The position numbers and the translations under genes were made by a program. 20,973 bases of DNA from Ophiostoma sp. CBS 140.51 (taxonomy: Eukaryota > Ascomycota > Sordariomycetes > Ophiostomatales > Ophiostomataceae): NCBI GenBank assembly GCA_029298735.1, contig JANSLP010000460.1, positions 1 through 20,973 on the forward strand, written 5' to 3'. Positions within the stretch are counted from its first letter, which is position 1, and every line of letters starts with the position of its first letter. Positions 1 through 10,110 of this stretch are shown here, piece by piece. Under the pieces are notes generated by a model that searched no databases, was not told the origin of the DNA, and saw only the letters and a list, made by a program, of their open reading frames with translations.

Positions 1-112
1 AAAAGAATATCAGTATAGCCCTCAAGTCTTGGTCTGGCAGAACGGCATCTGCCTTTCTCTCGACGTCAATCGGCACCATCCGGCGGCTAGTACTTCACCG
101 AGATATAACCCT

Positions 113-184
113 TGGGGCTACCGTGAATCGAACACGGGTCTCTTCGGCCACAACGAAGTATTCTAGCCACTAAACCATAGCCCC
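113..184 (-). tRNA. tRNA-His (anticodon GTG)
   Basis: Read on the minus strand this folds as a full cloverleaf. The acceptor stem is GGGGCTA with TAGCCCC, followed by discriminator A73 at position 113. The D stem is GTTT/GAAT with wobble pairs. The anticodon stem is CTTCG/CGAAG around loop TTGTGGC, which places anticodon GTG at 151-149. The variable loop has four bases, and the T arm is CCGTG-TTCGATT-CACGG, which also serves as the internal B box. A73 is usual for eukaryotic tRNA-His, whose extra 5' G is added after transcription. There is no intron. It delivers histidine to CAC and CAU codons. Oddly, no run of four or more T follows the 3' end until the edge of the window; a perfect 6-bp hairpin (GGCAGA/TCTGCC) lies downstream at 36-53. 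Confidence 0.95.
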
Positions 185-452
185 TTTTGAGGGCGAACTG
201 AAGAATCGATCGGATCGTGGTGGTGGCGCCTCTGTACAGCCCCAATGAGGGCAAGAGCGCAGCCGGCGGACCGACAACCGTGGAGTCGTGCCTACCCAGT
301 TTCCGCCCAGCAACTCCACTTGCCCAGAATTTGCCCAGAGGTGCCAACGCCGAGGCTTTGAGTACAAACAGCAGCATGCCCCAGGGCTAGTCTGGGCACG
401 ATTCGTGAGATATAGGCGGGCGCCTTCCCCCAAAAGGGCTTGGCTTTAGTGC

Positions 453-473
453 CTGCCGTCTGCCGTCTGCCGT
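453..473. repeat. Three tandem copies of CTGCCGT
   Basis: Three perfect head-to-tail copies of a 7-bp unit (453-459, 460-466, 467-473), about 270 bp upstream of the tRNA on its 5' side. No function can be assigned; replication slippage is the simplest origin. Confidence 0.9.
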
Positions 474-1025
474 TTATGCTTGTTTTTCGCTCCCTGTAAC
501 GATGTCCGGCATTTACAGCGGAGCTAAGCCCAAAGGCGTCATTGACGGTGATGCGATGACGACGGTCGTTAAAGGTGACTTTTGTGAAACTTTTTTTTGG
601 CTGGAAGTTTCATTCTTTTTTATTGATTCAATATCTTGCTGTTTTTTATTCACGAAAAGCAAAGCCACCAGCCACGGCTTTCGGTCGAACGCATGCAACG
701 GGACGCAAGCTGGCAAAGGCGGCAAGAGCGACCGCAAAGACATGGCACGACTCACAAGAAAAGACCCCACAACCCTGGCTACGGTGTTCCTCGAGGATCG
801 AGTCCCTCGCCCGTCCTCGAACTTCTCGTTTTCGACCGCCTCGGTTCGAGACGCATCTGCCCTTTTGCACAAACCCCCGTTGTTAATTGTGTTCATATTC
901 GTTGTGCATTCACCCGAGAGTGAGGCGGGGGAGTTCCGCTGGTGAGATACAGAGGATGTCGGTTCTTTTCGTGATCGACAAATATCTTTCTTTTGGATCC
1001 CTTTCCACTTCATCTCACTTCAGCG

Positions 1026-1170
1026 TATATAAAGTGCCAACAGACTGCGTCTTAATCACCGCCGGTGTTGGTTTTTTCTCCCAGTCAGTCCTTTCTCGAC
1101 TTATTTTGCTGCGCATTTTCGTTATTTTCTCCGCCTCTCACATCAAGCACACAACATCCTTTTCGCGCCC
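1026..1170 (+). promoter_or_regulatory. Candidate core promoter: TATATAAA plus CT-rich leader
   Basis: A perfect TATATAAA (1026-1033) is followed by CT-rich sequence, then CACATCAAGCACACAACATCC just before an ATG at 1171. This order is typical of fungal promoters and transcription start regions. The ATG opens a frame of only 31 codons (1171-1266). The promoter may therefore drive a short peptide, a spliced transcript whose later exons I could not identify, or a non-coding RNA. The call rests on composition and motif order only. Confidence 0.3.
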
Positions 1171-1234
1171 ATGACCTCTTCCCCTCCCCTCCATCTCCAC
1201 CGGCAGACCATGTGGCGAAGGCGAAGGTTACCTT

Positions 1235-1338
1235 CTAAAGCCATGTTAGGTTACACGCACGTCTAGCTTGGTTCACGTCTGGCCCAACCCCGGAGAGATC
1301 AGACAAGAAACCAAGAAGCGAGAGCGAAACAAACATAC
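1235..1338 (-). other. Candidate intron in an unidentified minus-strand transcript
   Basis: On the minus strand CTCAG|GTATGT gives a consensus donor at 1338, CCTAACA a branch site (branch A at 1246), and CTTTAG an acceptor ending at 1235. The length (104 nt) and the 11-nt branch-to-acceptor gap fit ascomycete introns. The flanking exons join in frame (about 92 codons from an ATG at 1614, then about 49 codons to a stop) but the product resembles no family I know. The minus strand upstream is AG-rich, which is unlike a promoter leader, so this may be chance or part of a non-coding RNA. Confidence 0.25.
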
Positions 1339-2919
1339 CTGAGATTGTGGAGTGAAGCTGGGTAAGAATGGCTGAATGGCCAGCAAGTGAGAAAATAGGC
1401 AAACAAACCACTGGTTGAAAGCCACAGAAAACCATGCTTTTGTTTCTTTTCGCAGTCTCCTGCCATCTCCACCGAGATTTCCGCCGATCCCGTTGCCCGT
1501 GCATGCGCCAAAAAGAAGAGCCAAGACATAAAAATCAAAACCAGGGTCGCAACGTATTTCCCCCTCTCTTTGGCTCGGCGAACATATTCGCGTGGCCATC
1601 AAACTTGTGTCCATGGACAGCAGCTCGTAACATCAGTGTATGTTTGTGTATGCAGTAGTTGGGAGTGCATCATTTTTCGTAGAAATGCGCGTCTGTCTAG
1701 GTCATCCCTTCTTTTGATTTCCCCTCTGTTGGCTCCTCTTTCTCCGTCTTCCACTTCAGGCTGAACACGATGGGTCATCAATGCTCTTTTCTCCCCCAAC
1801 TTTCCATGTTGGGCAACCCATGCCGGACGCCCAGGTTTGACCTTTATCCACGGTGTGTTTATTGTATTTCATTATATGATCATTTTCACTTTTACATTTA
1901 TTTTTTCAACAAACAATCAGTGCTTGTTCCATTAAGATCAAAGAGACGCTCTTTAGATGGATATCGCCACAAGGGCAGTCTACAGTAAAGACTAAGTTGT
2001 GCCCCATTTGCCCCGGAATAAGAGACAGCAGATCGTTTTCTTGTTGACCCACTTCCTCCGTGTCCGAGGGACGATCGCTTTTCTAAACTCCATACTAACG
2101 GATAGCTAACTCGCCCAAAAGCATGGCTGGATTTGTTTCCTATGTCGATTTCTCCGTCTTGGCATGGACTCCTCTTGTTAAAGGCGAGCGGCCGTATCTG
2201 TCCATACTACAAAGTAGACGGGTGACAAACAATATCACAAGAAACGCAAGGAAGACAAGGCCACGCGGGAGGGGATACACCGATGGACCGATGGGGTGTG
2301 CAGGGACGTGCTGGTTGCTTACCATGTAGGGATATCCAGGCCATGCTTCCACCGCCCTGCCGGAGAGGATCCCGTGCTGAATCAAACTTGCCCAGGTCAT
2401 GTCTCCCACCCGCACTCGTAAATAGAAATAAAATAATACACGCTTCTCGCGGTGCAAACGGGCACATGGGAACACGGGTGCAACGATAGAGTGGTCTGTG
2501 TCTTGGCAAATGAGCAAAGAAGATAAAAGGGAATGCAAAGTGTTGCTTTCTGGCCCGCTGTCCCCGTCTCCGACCTCCCAGCCCGTACGTTTTTTATTTC
2601 TCCTCCTGTTGTTCTCTTGGTCGACTTGGTTAATCTGGTCGTGCATGTCCGCCCCAGCTCTGCATCCCATTTAATTTTGAGCTTGATTAATTTTTGGTCC
2701 TGCCCTCTTCTGTATTCCCCTCGTGTTTCCGTTTCCATCCTTTCATCTCTTCCCATCCTTTTCTATTTTCTATTTTTTTATTTTGTGCATCCCAACCTGT
2801 GTCAAGCTGTACCATCTGCAGCTGCATCTCAACTCCTTTCGACGAATCTCGACATTGGATACCGAAACCGGGACCCGACTTAAGCAATCTGAAGCTGTGA
2901 GCTTCATCCGCCCTTCACC

Positions 2920-4521
2920 ATGTCTCTCGGTGCTACCTTTGTGCACCACATCGTGCGTAACGATGCGGCTAAGCTTGACCCCCCCGAGATCTACAACTGG
3001 CGCGTCTTCGCCCTGGCCGCCGCCGCCTGTTTTGGCGGTACTCTTTTCGGCATGGACACTGGCATCATCGGTGGTGTTCTAACCATGCCCGACTTCAAGC
3101 GCGAGTTTGGCCTCGTCGAGCTTGCCAAAACCAACCCGACCGCCGCCGCAAACTTGTCGGCCAATTTGGTGACGGTCATGCAGGCCGGTGCCTTTTTGGG
3201 TGCGCTGCTGGCCAACCCAGTCGGTGACCGCTTTGGCCGCAAGCCGGGTCTGATCGTCGTGTCCATCTTTGCATTCATTGGCGGTCTGCTTCAGGCCTTT
3301 TCATACGGCAGCTTTGCCTGCTTCTATGTCGGCCGGTTTGTCGAAGGTTTTGGTCTGGGCGGCGCCACCATGTTGGCTCCCACATACGTTTCTGAAAACT
3401 CCCCTCGTGCCATTCGCGGTCTACTCATTGGCTTTTATCAACTCTTTGAAACGATGGGTGCCATGATTGCCTTCTTTATCGACTATGGCGCACTGCTGCA
3501 CATTCCCGGGCGCGGTTCCTGGATGGTGCCTCTCGCCATGCAGTCCCTGCCGCCCGTCCTCATTTTTGGCAGCATCTTGTTGTGCCCCGAAAGCCCCCGC
3601 TGGCTCGCAAGCAAGGACAACTGGGAGGCTGCCACCAAGGTGCTCTCAGACGTTCGTCATCTACCCGAGGCCCATCCCTATGTCCAGCAAGAGCTTCTTG
3701 AGCTACGCACCCAGCTCGAAGAAGAGCGCCGCTCCGTCCACGGTACAGGCTTCTGGGCCATGCAAAAGGAGTGCTGGCTCGTCCCTGGCAACCGTAAGCG
3801 CGCTCTCATGGCCATTGGCCTCATGGTCTGCCAACAGTGGACAGGCACGAACGCAATCAACTATTACGCGCCCGTCATCTTCAACAACCTGGGTGTCGGT
3901 GGCACCACGCAGTCTCTCTTGGCTACGGGAGTGTATGGCATCGTTAAGATGGTGAGCTGTGCTATTTTCATCACGTTCTTGGCTGACACCCTGGGCCGCC
4001 GTTGGTCCTTTATTTGGACGGGCTTCTTCATGTCCTTTTGCATGTTTTATCTGGGCTTCTATGTCCGCTTCGACCCTCCGGTCAAGGGCGCAGCCATTCC
4101 CCCTGCCGGCTACGTCGCCCTCGTCATGGTTTACCTGTTTGCGGCTGCTTTCCAGTTCGGCTGGGGCCCCGTGTGCTGGATTTATGTCTCGGAGATCCCC
4201 ACCAACCGCCTGCGCGGCTACACAGTCTCGCTCGCGGCTGCCACTCAGTGGCTCTTCAACCTGGTTGTGTCGCGTGTGTCGCCCGTCATGCTGCTCCATG
4301 CCGGCGGTCCCACGGGCTACGGCACCTACTTTATCTATGCCTCCTTCTGTTTCGCCATGGCCATCCTCGCCTTCTGGGTCCCCGAGACCAAGGGCATTTC
4401 GCTCGAGCGCATGGACGAGCTGTTTGGCACGGCCGACTTCTCCAATATTGAAGATGTGGGCCGGGCCGCCAAGCAAGTCGACGTTGAGGCTAGCCACTTT
4501 GAGGCCCCAGCAGAGAAGTAG
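2920..4521 (+). CDS. MFS sugar transporter, quinate permease/hexose transporter type
   Basis: A 533-residue, intronless plasma-membrane transporter of the sugar porter family, expected to carry a sugar or quinate-like substrate with protons through 12 membrane helices. The family signatures are all present. GDRFGRKPG (102-110) and D356 with GRR (359-361) are the two cytoplasmic loop motifs. GRFVEGFGLGG (138-148), PESPRW (223-228), QQWTGTNAINYY (305-316, including the substrate-binding glutamines and asparagines of the family) and PETKG (488-492) complete the set. The YNWR segment (25-28) just before helix 1 is typical of the fungal quinate permease branch. The central loop is about 229-290. 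The start has A at -3 and follows a CT-rich leader. It converges on the amino acid permease. The substrate cannot be fixed from sequence; quinate, a hexose or another polyol is possible. The family call is very secure. Confidence 0.95.
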   Translation: MSLGATFVHHIVRNDAAKLDPPEIYNWRVFALAAAACFGGTLFGMDTGIIGGVLTMPDFKREFGLVELAKTNPTAAANLSANLVTVMQAGAFLGALLANPVGDRFGRKPGLIVVSIFAFIGGLLQAFSYGSFACFYVGRFVEGFGLGGATMLAPTYVSENSPRAIRGLLIGFYQLFETMGAMIAFFIDYGALLHIPGRGSWMVPLAMQSLPPVLIFGSILLCPESPRWLASKDNWEAATKVLSDVRHLPEAHPYVQQELLELRTQLEEERRSVHGTGFWAMQKECWLVPGNRKRALMAIGLMVCQQWTGTNAINYYAPVIFNNLGVGGTTQSLLATGVYGIVKMVSCAIFITFLADTLGRRWSFIWTGFFMSFCMFYLGFYVRFDPPVKGAAIPPAGYVALVMVYLFAAAFQFGWGPVCWIYVSEIPTNRLRGYTVSLAAATQWLFNLVVSRVSPVMLLHAGGPTGYGTYFIYASFCFAMAILAFWVPETKGISLERMDELFGTADFSNIEDVGRAAKQVDVEASHFEAPAEK

Positions 4522-5125
4522 GGCAGAGTGGACAGTGCGAGAGTGGAGGCTGAATTGAAATGGATCAGTCGAAGATGGGAGGGTGGATACCGGATCGTGA
4601 GTTGAAAAGTGGATGTCGATGAATAGTAATCAACGGAGGAACTCCACGCCGACTATATACTTAGTTGGTGTGTAAGTGAGAGTGCAATTGACAAAACAGG
4701 AAATATCACATAAGAGAGCAGATGATCACTTGGAAGAAAAAGGGCTGTTGTGTCTACTCGTGTAATATTTACTACTCGGCAGCTGGAAGAAACACAGCGT
4801 AGCGAAACTATTGATAAACGAGAAGAGCTTGCAACAACAAGGTATGCAATGTGTAAATGAGCAAGTAAAACAAGAAAAGGAAGATGGGATATATATAATA
4901 TGTGTGAGGCGGCCAAAACCAGAATACGAAAAAAGACTACGAGTTAGCATGGCACGCTGTAGAAAAAAGGAGTAGGCGTTTGGGATTGTCGAGTCAACAA
5001 CGAACAACGCGCCGACAATATCGACAACCCCGAAGACGCCTGTTTGGGAATCATTTTCAGGATATGATTGTGAGAGACAAATAACACAACACCGGGACAC
5101 AGCTGCTTCTTTTCCTGCTGCTGCT
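4522..5125. other. Shared 3' region between two convergent genes
   Basis: About 600 bp lie between the stop codons of the transporter (plus) and the permease (minus) and must hold both 3' UTRs. It is AT-richer than the genes, with ATATATAATATG near 4889-4900, which could act in 3' end formation. I see no separate gene. The permease reading frame stays open across this stretch if its last intron is retained. Confidence 0.7.
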
Positions 5126-6974
5126 TTACGCCAGCCAGAACCAGAAGCGCTCGATCCAGTTGCGGGGCTTGAGCTCGGGCCAGTGCGCATCCTCGGCATC
5201 CAACTCGGCCTTGCCCGTGTGCAGATCCGCCTCCTCCGGCTTGACCCACCGAGTCTTCTTGATGATCTTCCAGATGAAATAGAGACCGAAGAAGATCGGG
5301 ATTCCAATGTACGCCGCGAGGAAGTCTGTTGTCGAGTGTTATCATATATTCTAGGACCAATGGGTGCAATTAAAAAAGTAAAGAGGGAGAAGAGGAGATA
5401 CGTACTGCTGACATCCCAGTGGCCGTGGACGAAAACGTCGAAGCCGTTGAAGAGGACAATAACCACAAAGAAGCCGAGGGAGCCCCAGGCTAGGTACGGC
5501 TGGAAGGGGCTCTTCATCACCAGCGTATTGCGGTCAATGCCCTGAGCCTCAAGCGCCTTGTAGAAGCGCAGGTAGCACACGCAGATCGAGCCCCACGTGA
5601 ACAGACTGGCAATGGTCGTCAGGTTCTGGAACCAATTGAAGGCAGTTGCAGCACCACCAGAGCCAGCCGACAGGTAAGTCAGCAGACCGACAGTGGCAGT
5701 GGCAGCGACAGCGTAGTATGGCACACCACGCTTGGAGCAGGTCAGGAAGATGGCGGGAGCCTGGCGGTTCTGGGCGAGAGCGTACAGGTAGCGGGAACCG
5801 GTGTACAGGAAAGCGTTGGCGGACGACGAGGCAGAAGTCAGAATGACGGCGTTGATAATCGAGGGAAGAACCTTGATACCGACGTTCTGGATGCCAATAA
5901 CCCAAGGCGAGGCAGCGGCACCAGGAGCACCGTCGGCCTGGGCAGTCAGCAGTCTCGGATCGTCGGCGGCGACAAGCCAGCTGATGGCGAGCGAGCCCAG
6001 AACGTAGAAGAAAATGATACGCCAGAAGACACGGCTGACCGCCTTGGGAATGTTCTTGCGCGGGTTCTCGGCCTCACCAGCGGCGACAGCCACCAGCTCC
6101 ACACCACCGTACGAGAAAGCAGCATTGACGAGGGTCGAGAAGAGACCAAGGAAGCGACCAGTGTTGCCAGTGCCGTCGTACTCGAGCATGGCGCCGGGGT
6201 GCTGCCAGTAGTAGAAGCCCAGGCGCTGGTGCTTGGGGTTGCCGCCCAGCATGACAATGAAGGCCATGATAAGCAGGCCGACAATTGTGATAATCTTGAC
6301 GGAAGCGAACACGAACTCGGCCTCACCGTAGATGGCGACGGCGATAATGTTCAGCAGGATGACGAGAACAAGAATAAGAGTGATCCAAGCCGACACGTTG
6401 ATGTGGTCGGCACCGGGCCAGTAGCCAATAACGACGGAGGCGGCCGAGATCTCGGCGCAAATAGTAATGGCAGACGCGTACCAGTTGTTCCAGCCGACAG
6501 CGAACCCTAGAGCGTCGTCGACGTAGCGAGCACAGAACTGGGGGATGGCACCGGGCAGGGGCAGCCAGGTGGCCATCTCACCGAGACATTGCATCATGGC
6601 GAAGATGGCAATACCAGTGAGCGAGTAACCGAGTAGAACGGACAGAGGGCCGGCGCGAGTGAAGGCCGAACCGATACCGAGGAAGAGACCGGTGCCAATG
6701 GTACCACCAAGGGCGATGAACTGAATGTGACGCGACTTGAGACTATTGTCGTGTTAGTGACCTGTTAGTATAGTAAAAAAAAAAAACCCCAAGCTACTAT
6801 CTCATCGTGAGTAAGGCCAACATACCCGCGAGTAACGTAACCGTATTCCTGGACACGCTCGATGCCGCCCAGGGCGACGCGGCCCTCAATGATCTTGTCC
6901 TGCTGCTTCTCTTCATTGCTGCCCTCATAGGCCGGCAGGGTCTGGGCCTGGACCTCCACGTCTTCTTTCGACAT
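5126..6974 (-). CDS. Amino acid permease of the YAT/AAP family (Dip5/GABA-permease-like)
   Basis: Three exons join to a 561-residue protein: 6974-6826, 6742-5406 and 5325-5126. Intron 1 (83 nt) has donor GTATGT, branch TACTAAC and acceptor AATAG; intron 2 (80 nt) has donor GTACGT and acceptor ACAG. Both junctions restore family-typical sequence. The product should import amino acids with protons across the plasma membrane through about 12 helices. An acidic cytosolic tail (1-49) leads into LKSRHIQFIALGGTIGTGLF (51-70), the hallmark first segment with its GTG turn. Later come the segment containing GEAENPRKNIPKA, characteristic of the family, and a C-terminal DVSNFLAAYIGIPIF segment. The protein ends in a tail rich in aromatic residues, as in many fungal permeases. 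The substrate range (dicarboxylic, GABA or general) is uncertain. Its own start region has a TATA-like box. Upstream lies an unusually long stretch without genes. Confidence 0.93.
5326..5405 (-). other. Intron 2 of the permease, without an in-frame stop
   Basis: Donor GTACGT at 5405 and acceptor CAG ending at 5326. The join gives DVSNFLAAY, which matches the family, so removal is well supported. The 80 nt are not a multiple of three and contain no stop in the incoming frame, so a retained copy would shift the frame rather than end translation at once. Confidence 0.85.
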
Positions 6975-7148
6975 GGCGGACAGGGGTGAGGTTGGAGATG
7001 GTTGTTGGGTATGAAATAAACAAAACAACAAACACTCAGTCGTCGCTGAGGTAAAAAGAAGACGAAGAAAAAGAAAGATGGGAGGGGGATACTCTGAACC
7101 AACGAAATCGAAAGCCAGAAAGTCTGTATTATGGGCGGGCGGGAAGGG

Positions 7149-7155
7149 TTAAATA
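7149..7155 (-). promoter_or_regulatory. TATA-like box of the amino acid permease
   Basis: TATTTAA on the minus strand, about 175 bp upstream of the permease start at 6974. It is followed in the direction of transcription by a CT-rich leader (CTTTCTTTTTCTTCGTCTTC) and then CCGCCATG. The order and spacing fit a fungal core promoter; no experimental support is available. Confidence 0.4.
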
Positions 7156-8128
7156 GAGTAGAGAGGGGAGGGAAGAGAAGGAGATGAAAACGACCAGGAC
7201 CCAGGAAAGCAAAGCAGATGAAGACGAGTGACAAGGATGGGGGCGGATGGTGGACGAGGCATGCAGGGTCAAAGAACGGACAAGGAGGGCGTGTGCAGTG
7301 ACCGAGGGAGGATAGGGTGTGGTGTACGACGAGTTGCAGGGTGTAGGGTGTAAGTGGTACAAGGGGACCGCCACACGCCAAAGGGACGATATGGGGAGAG
7401 GAGGGTCCTAGTTGAAAGAAGAAGGTAAGAATCGAAGAGGAGCGGCTGCACTTGGAGAGACTGCCTCGCGGTGCTTGGGTGGGCGCATGGGGTGCATGGG
7501 GGTGCGTGCTGTCTAAATTTTGTGCATCTGCTTTTGCTTCTTTTTTCGTCTTTTGTTTCCCTTTTCTTTTCTCACTGCATCAAATCATCCCTCTCTATGC
7601 ACCTGGCGACTGCGCGAGCTAGTAACACAAACTGCGGCTGGTGTGAGAATGTGAGATTGTGATTGTGTTTCCGCTTGGGAAGAGCGTGACTGATTTGATT
7701 GTCTTGGTGTTTATGTTCGATGCAGCCCACCTTCGAGTGCTCTTTCTGCCTTCCTCTCGTGTCGCCTGTTGGTGTGCCTCGGAAAATGGGGATATGATCT
7801 GCAGCTTGGGGCACGACCTGGTTTCTCTCCGTGTAAAAGGGTGTACCGTGGCCATCAAGAAATAACACGCGAGCCGCATGTGCTATCCACATGTGTTGTT
7901 GTCTGAAGAATATTGAGCACTCACCGGCAATTCGCCCGCGGAGGAGAAAGAACAATAGAATCTCAAAAGAAGCTTTTGTCCCTTTTCTCGGCGTACCTGA
8001 CCAAAGCTTTTGCCATGGCTTGCGCCCAGAATGGCTGCCCGTTTTGGTCTTCTCACCATTTGTTTTCATCTGCTCTCTCACTTGCTTGCCCTTTTTTCTT
8101 TTCTTTTCTGGTGGTCTGGGCCAGTACG

Positions 8129-8144
8129 CCCCCCCCCCCCCCCC
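8129..8144. repeat. Homopolymer of 16 C
   Basis: A clean run of C, longer than any other homopolymer I noticed in the window. Length may vary between isolates or be a sequencing error. It lies about 15 bp before an ATG with a CT-rich leader. Confidence 0.9.
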
Positions 8145-9772
8145 TTTCACGTTCGCCAATGCTCGATCCGGAAACGAGCCGTGTGCTGCCGGCCCTGCAG
8201 GTAGGTGAACCCAGCCTTCGTTTTCTTGCGCTTCTTTTCTTTGGTTCCTTATTCTTGTCTCTTCCTTTTTGCGTTGGTTTTGTTCGTCTGGCAGTGTTGC
8301 TGCCGAAGGATCAAGAAAGGGTGTGCTTCGGGGTCACCGCCCTGGCGCGCTTTTCTTTGATTCTCCTGTCGTCTTTTTTTGTTTCCATTTTCAGTTTCGA
8401 TATCCTTCTGCTATCAAAGTCAAAGATTCCCTCGACCTACTTCGTGAGGGTCTCGGTCACCGAGGAATGACGCAGTCTGCTGCAGTCCATCATATTAGCC
8501 CACATCGAGTGCGTCCCAGATGGTAGAGATGGCGAGCCAGATGAGGATGGGCCGGACAACAGAGGATAAGATGAAGTGTGAGGGGAAAGCCATGATGGTG
8601 GTAGTGAACATTTGACGATGCAGTTCCTGTTAGTCATGAGAAATCGTTTTGAGTGTGCTCCTGGAGTCGTATCATGGCACCTCCTACACAAAAGGATGCA
8701 CTCAAAAGGAAACAAGCAGACAAAAAAAAGCTTCAAGAGCCCGAAAATAAAGGCAGGATTGAGCTTCCCAGCATGGCGAGTATGTATGGAGTACAGTCGG
8801 TTAGCTTTCTTAAAGAAGCAGTATTGGCGACCTAGAGGGGAGCTGGGAGGATGGCGATGAGGACGGGGAGAGGCACCAGTTGCCTGGGGGAGGGGGTTGT
8901 GCTGCAAGGGAGGTAGAGACGGCCCATACAGCCACAGCCACCCTATTGTCTCACATGATCTGTGACCAGAGGGAAAGCGGCCGTGTGATATGAGGGTACA
9001 GCGTGCACAAAAGAGGCAGGGAAGGCGTGTCAAGGCTGCACAGGCTCGCAAGATCCTGGACACAAGCACAAAACACGCGTGGATGGCAATATGCCGTTGA
9101 ACATTCGTTGCACGGATATGGGATATGGTGTCAGGAAAGCAGAGACGGGGCCAGGCTTTGAAAAGTAACAATCTGAGTATTGAAGACGCTCTGGACAAGG
9201 CGAAGGTTCTGTACGGAGCCCCATCCTTTGTGCTGGCATCTACAATTGGGAAGCACTCCGTTTAGGTTTATTTGGCCGAGACGGATAGCGACAACGCTTC
9301 GGCGCCGCCGAGACGTTGCTGCATGCTGGAAGAAAGATACCAGAGCGTGAACAGGAAAGGCATAAAAAAGAGGCAGGGAAAGGGATTGAAGAGCGGAGGG
9401 CTGCGAGAAAGCTGTTGTTGGTTTGTTGCGTGGCGTCTGTGCGTTGAGGAAAGGCAAAAGGGGAGCGCAACGAGATGGGTACATGGGCCAGGGGCAAAAA
9501 TTACGAGCAGACCAATCGACAATAGGAAAAATACTCAATGGGAGCCAAGAGTGGGAAAGTGGTGGTCCCCGTTCCTTCCTCATCAGTATGCGTACGCATC
9601 TGCGGACGGTGCAGAGGCTGAGGGGGGAAGGGAAGGAGCCATCGACGCGGTCTGAAAGTGTGCCCACCCGTCCGTCTGTCCATTTGCAAAGGCCCCGGGC
9701 GCCACTTTGAGAGCCTCTGTTTGTCTCCTCCATGCCCCATATTTGAAGAATAAGGCCTATCTACTCTCTATC

Positions 9773-9782
9773 TACGGAGTAC
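9773..9782 (+). repeat. Dispersed decamer TACGGAGTAC, exact copy 1
   Basis: An exact copy recurs at 13461-13470. One-mismatch relatives are at 8785-8794 (TATGGAGTAC), 16698-16707 on the minus strand (TACAGAGTAC) and 18790-18799 (TACAGAGTAC). All are outside coding sequence. It may be the core of a dispersed element or a protein-binding site. Confidence 0.7.
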
Positions 9783-10110
9783 ATCCAGGGGTTGTTGTCG
9801 TTGGCTCACTGTCGTATCTTCATCGTATCAGTGAGCCCTCCTTTGCAAGTCTGCGACATAAGGGCACATACCGGGAAACGGACAGTGTGTTTTCCCAGAC
9901 CTAAAGCCTACCTTCCAGCGTATTTTTGTGCTTTATCATGTCCGCATCCCCCCTTGCTTGTTGTGTGCCGTGCGCGCCCGCTGAATATGGCTGGTGTTAC
10001 GATAAGGCAATGTCGTTATTTACTTCTTCTGATAGGAGATATAGTGTCAATTGGAAGGTGGGCACTGTTTTCCCCTCTTGGCAAGTGGAGACGTGTCACC
10101 TTGGGCCAAC

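Larger units (their letters stand above)
185..2919. other. Intergenic stretch without a recognised protein gene
   Basis: About 2.7 kb separate the tRNA from the sugar transporter. No open frame on either strand resembles a known family, and the longer ones lie in strands poor in A, where stop codons are rare. The stretch holds a three-copy heptamer (453-473), a TATA box with CT-rich leader (1026-1170), a minus-strand intron signature (1235-1338), and the transporter's own upstream region. The last 230 bases (about 2688-2919) are strongly CT-rich, as is common just before fungal start codons. Two CTAAC elements near 2096-2112 are followed by AG sites and could belong to a 5' UTR intron, but the only donor seen (GTAAAG near 1986) is weak. 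Confidence 0.6.
7157..10110. other. Long non-coding stretch, part 1 (upstream of the permease)
   Basis: No recognised gene. Open frames on the minus strand between 8437 and 9733 reach 200 to 253 codons, but that strand is CT-rich there, which removes stop codons, and the translations are low in information. CT-rich tracts on the plus strand near 7520-7600 and 8080-8150 look like leaders. The second precedes a 57-codon two-exon possibility (8159-8200 joined to 8395-8526). A run of 16 C lies at 8129-8144. Composition is balanced and not AT-rich, so RIP-mutated transposon remnants are unlikely. Confidence 0.5.

Noticed and set aside
87..433. Two minus-strand frames crossing the tRNA
   Set aside because: They run through an intact tRNA-His gene, and the translations are uninformative.
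3703..4497. 264-codon minus-strand frame inside the sugar transporter
   Set aside because: It is the antisense shadow of a clearly conserved coding sequence with GC-rich third positions.
8437..9733. Overlapping 253- and 200-codon frames on the minus strand
   Set aside because: They overlap in different phases, lie in a CT-rich strand, depend partly on non-ATG starts and show no protein family.
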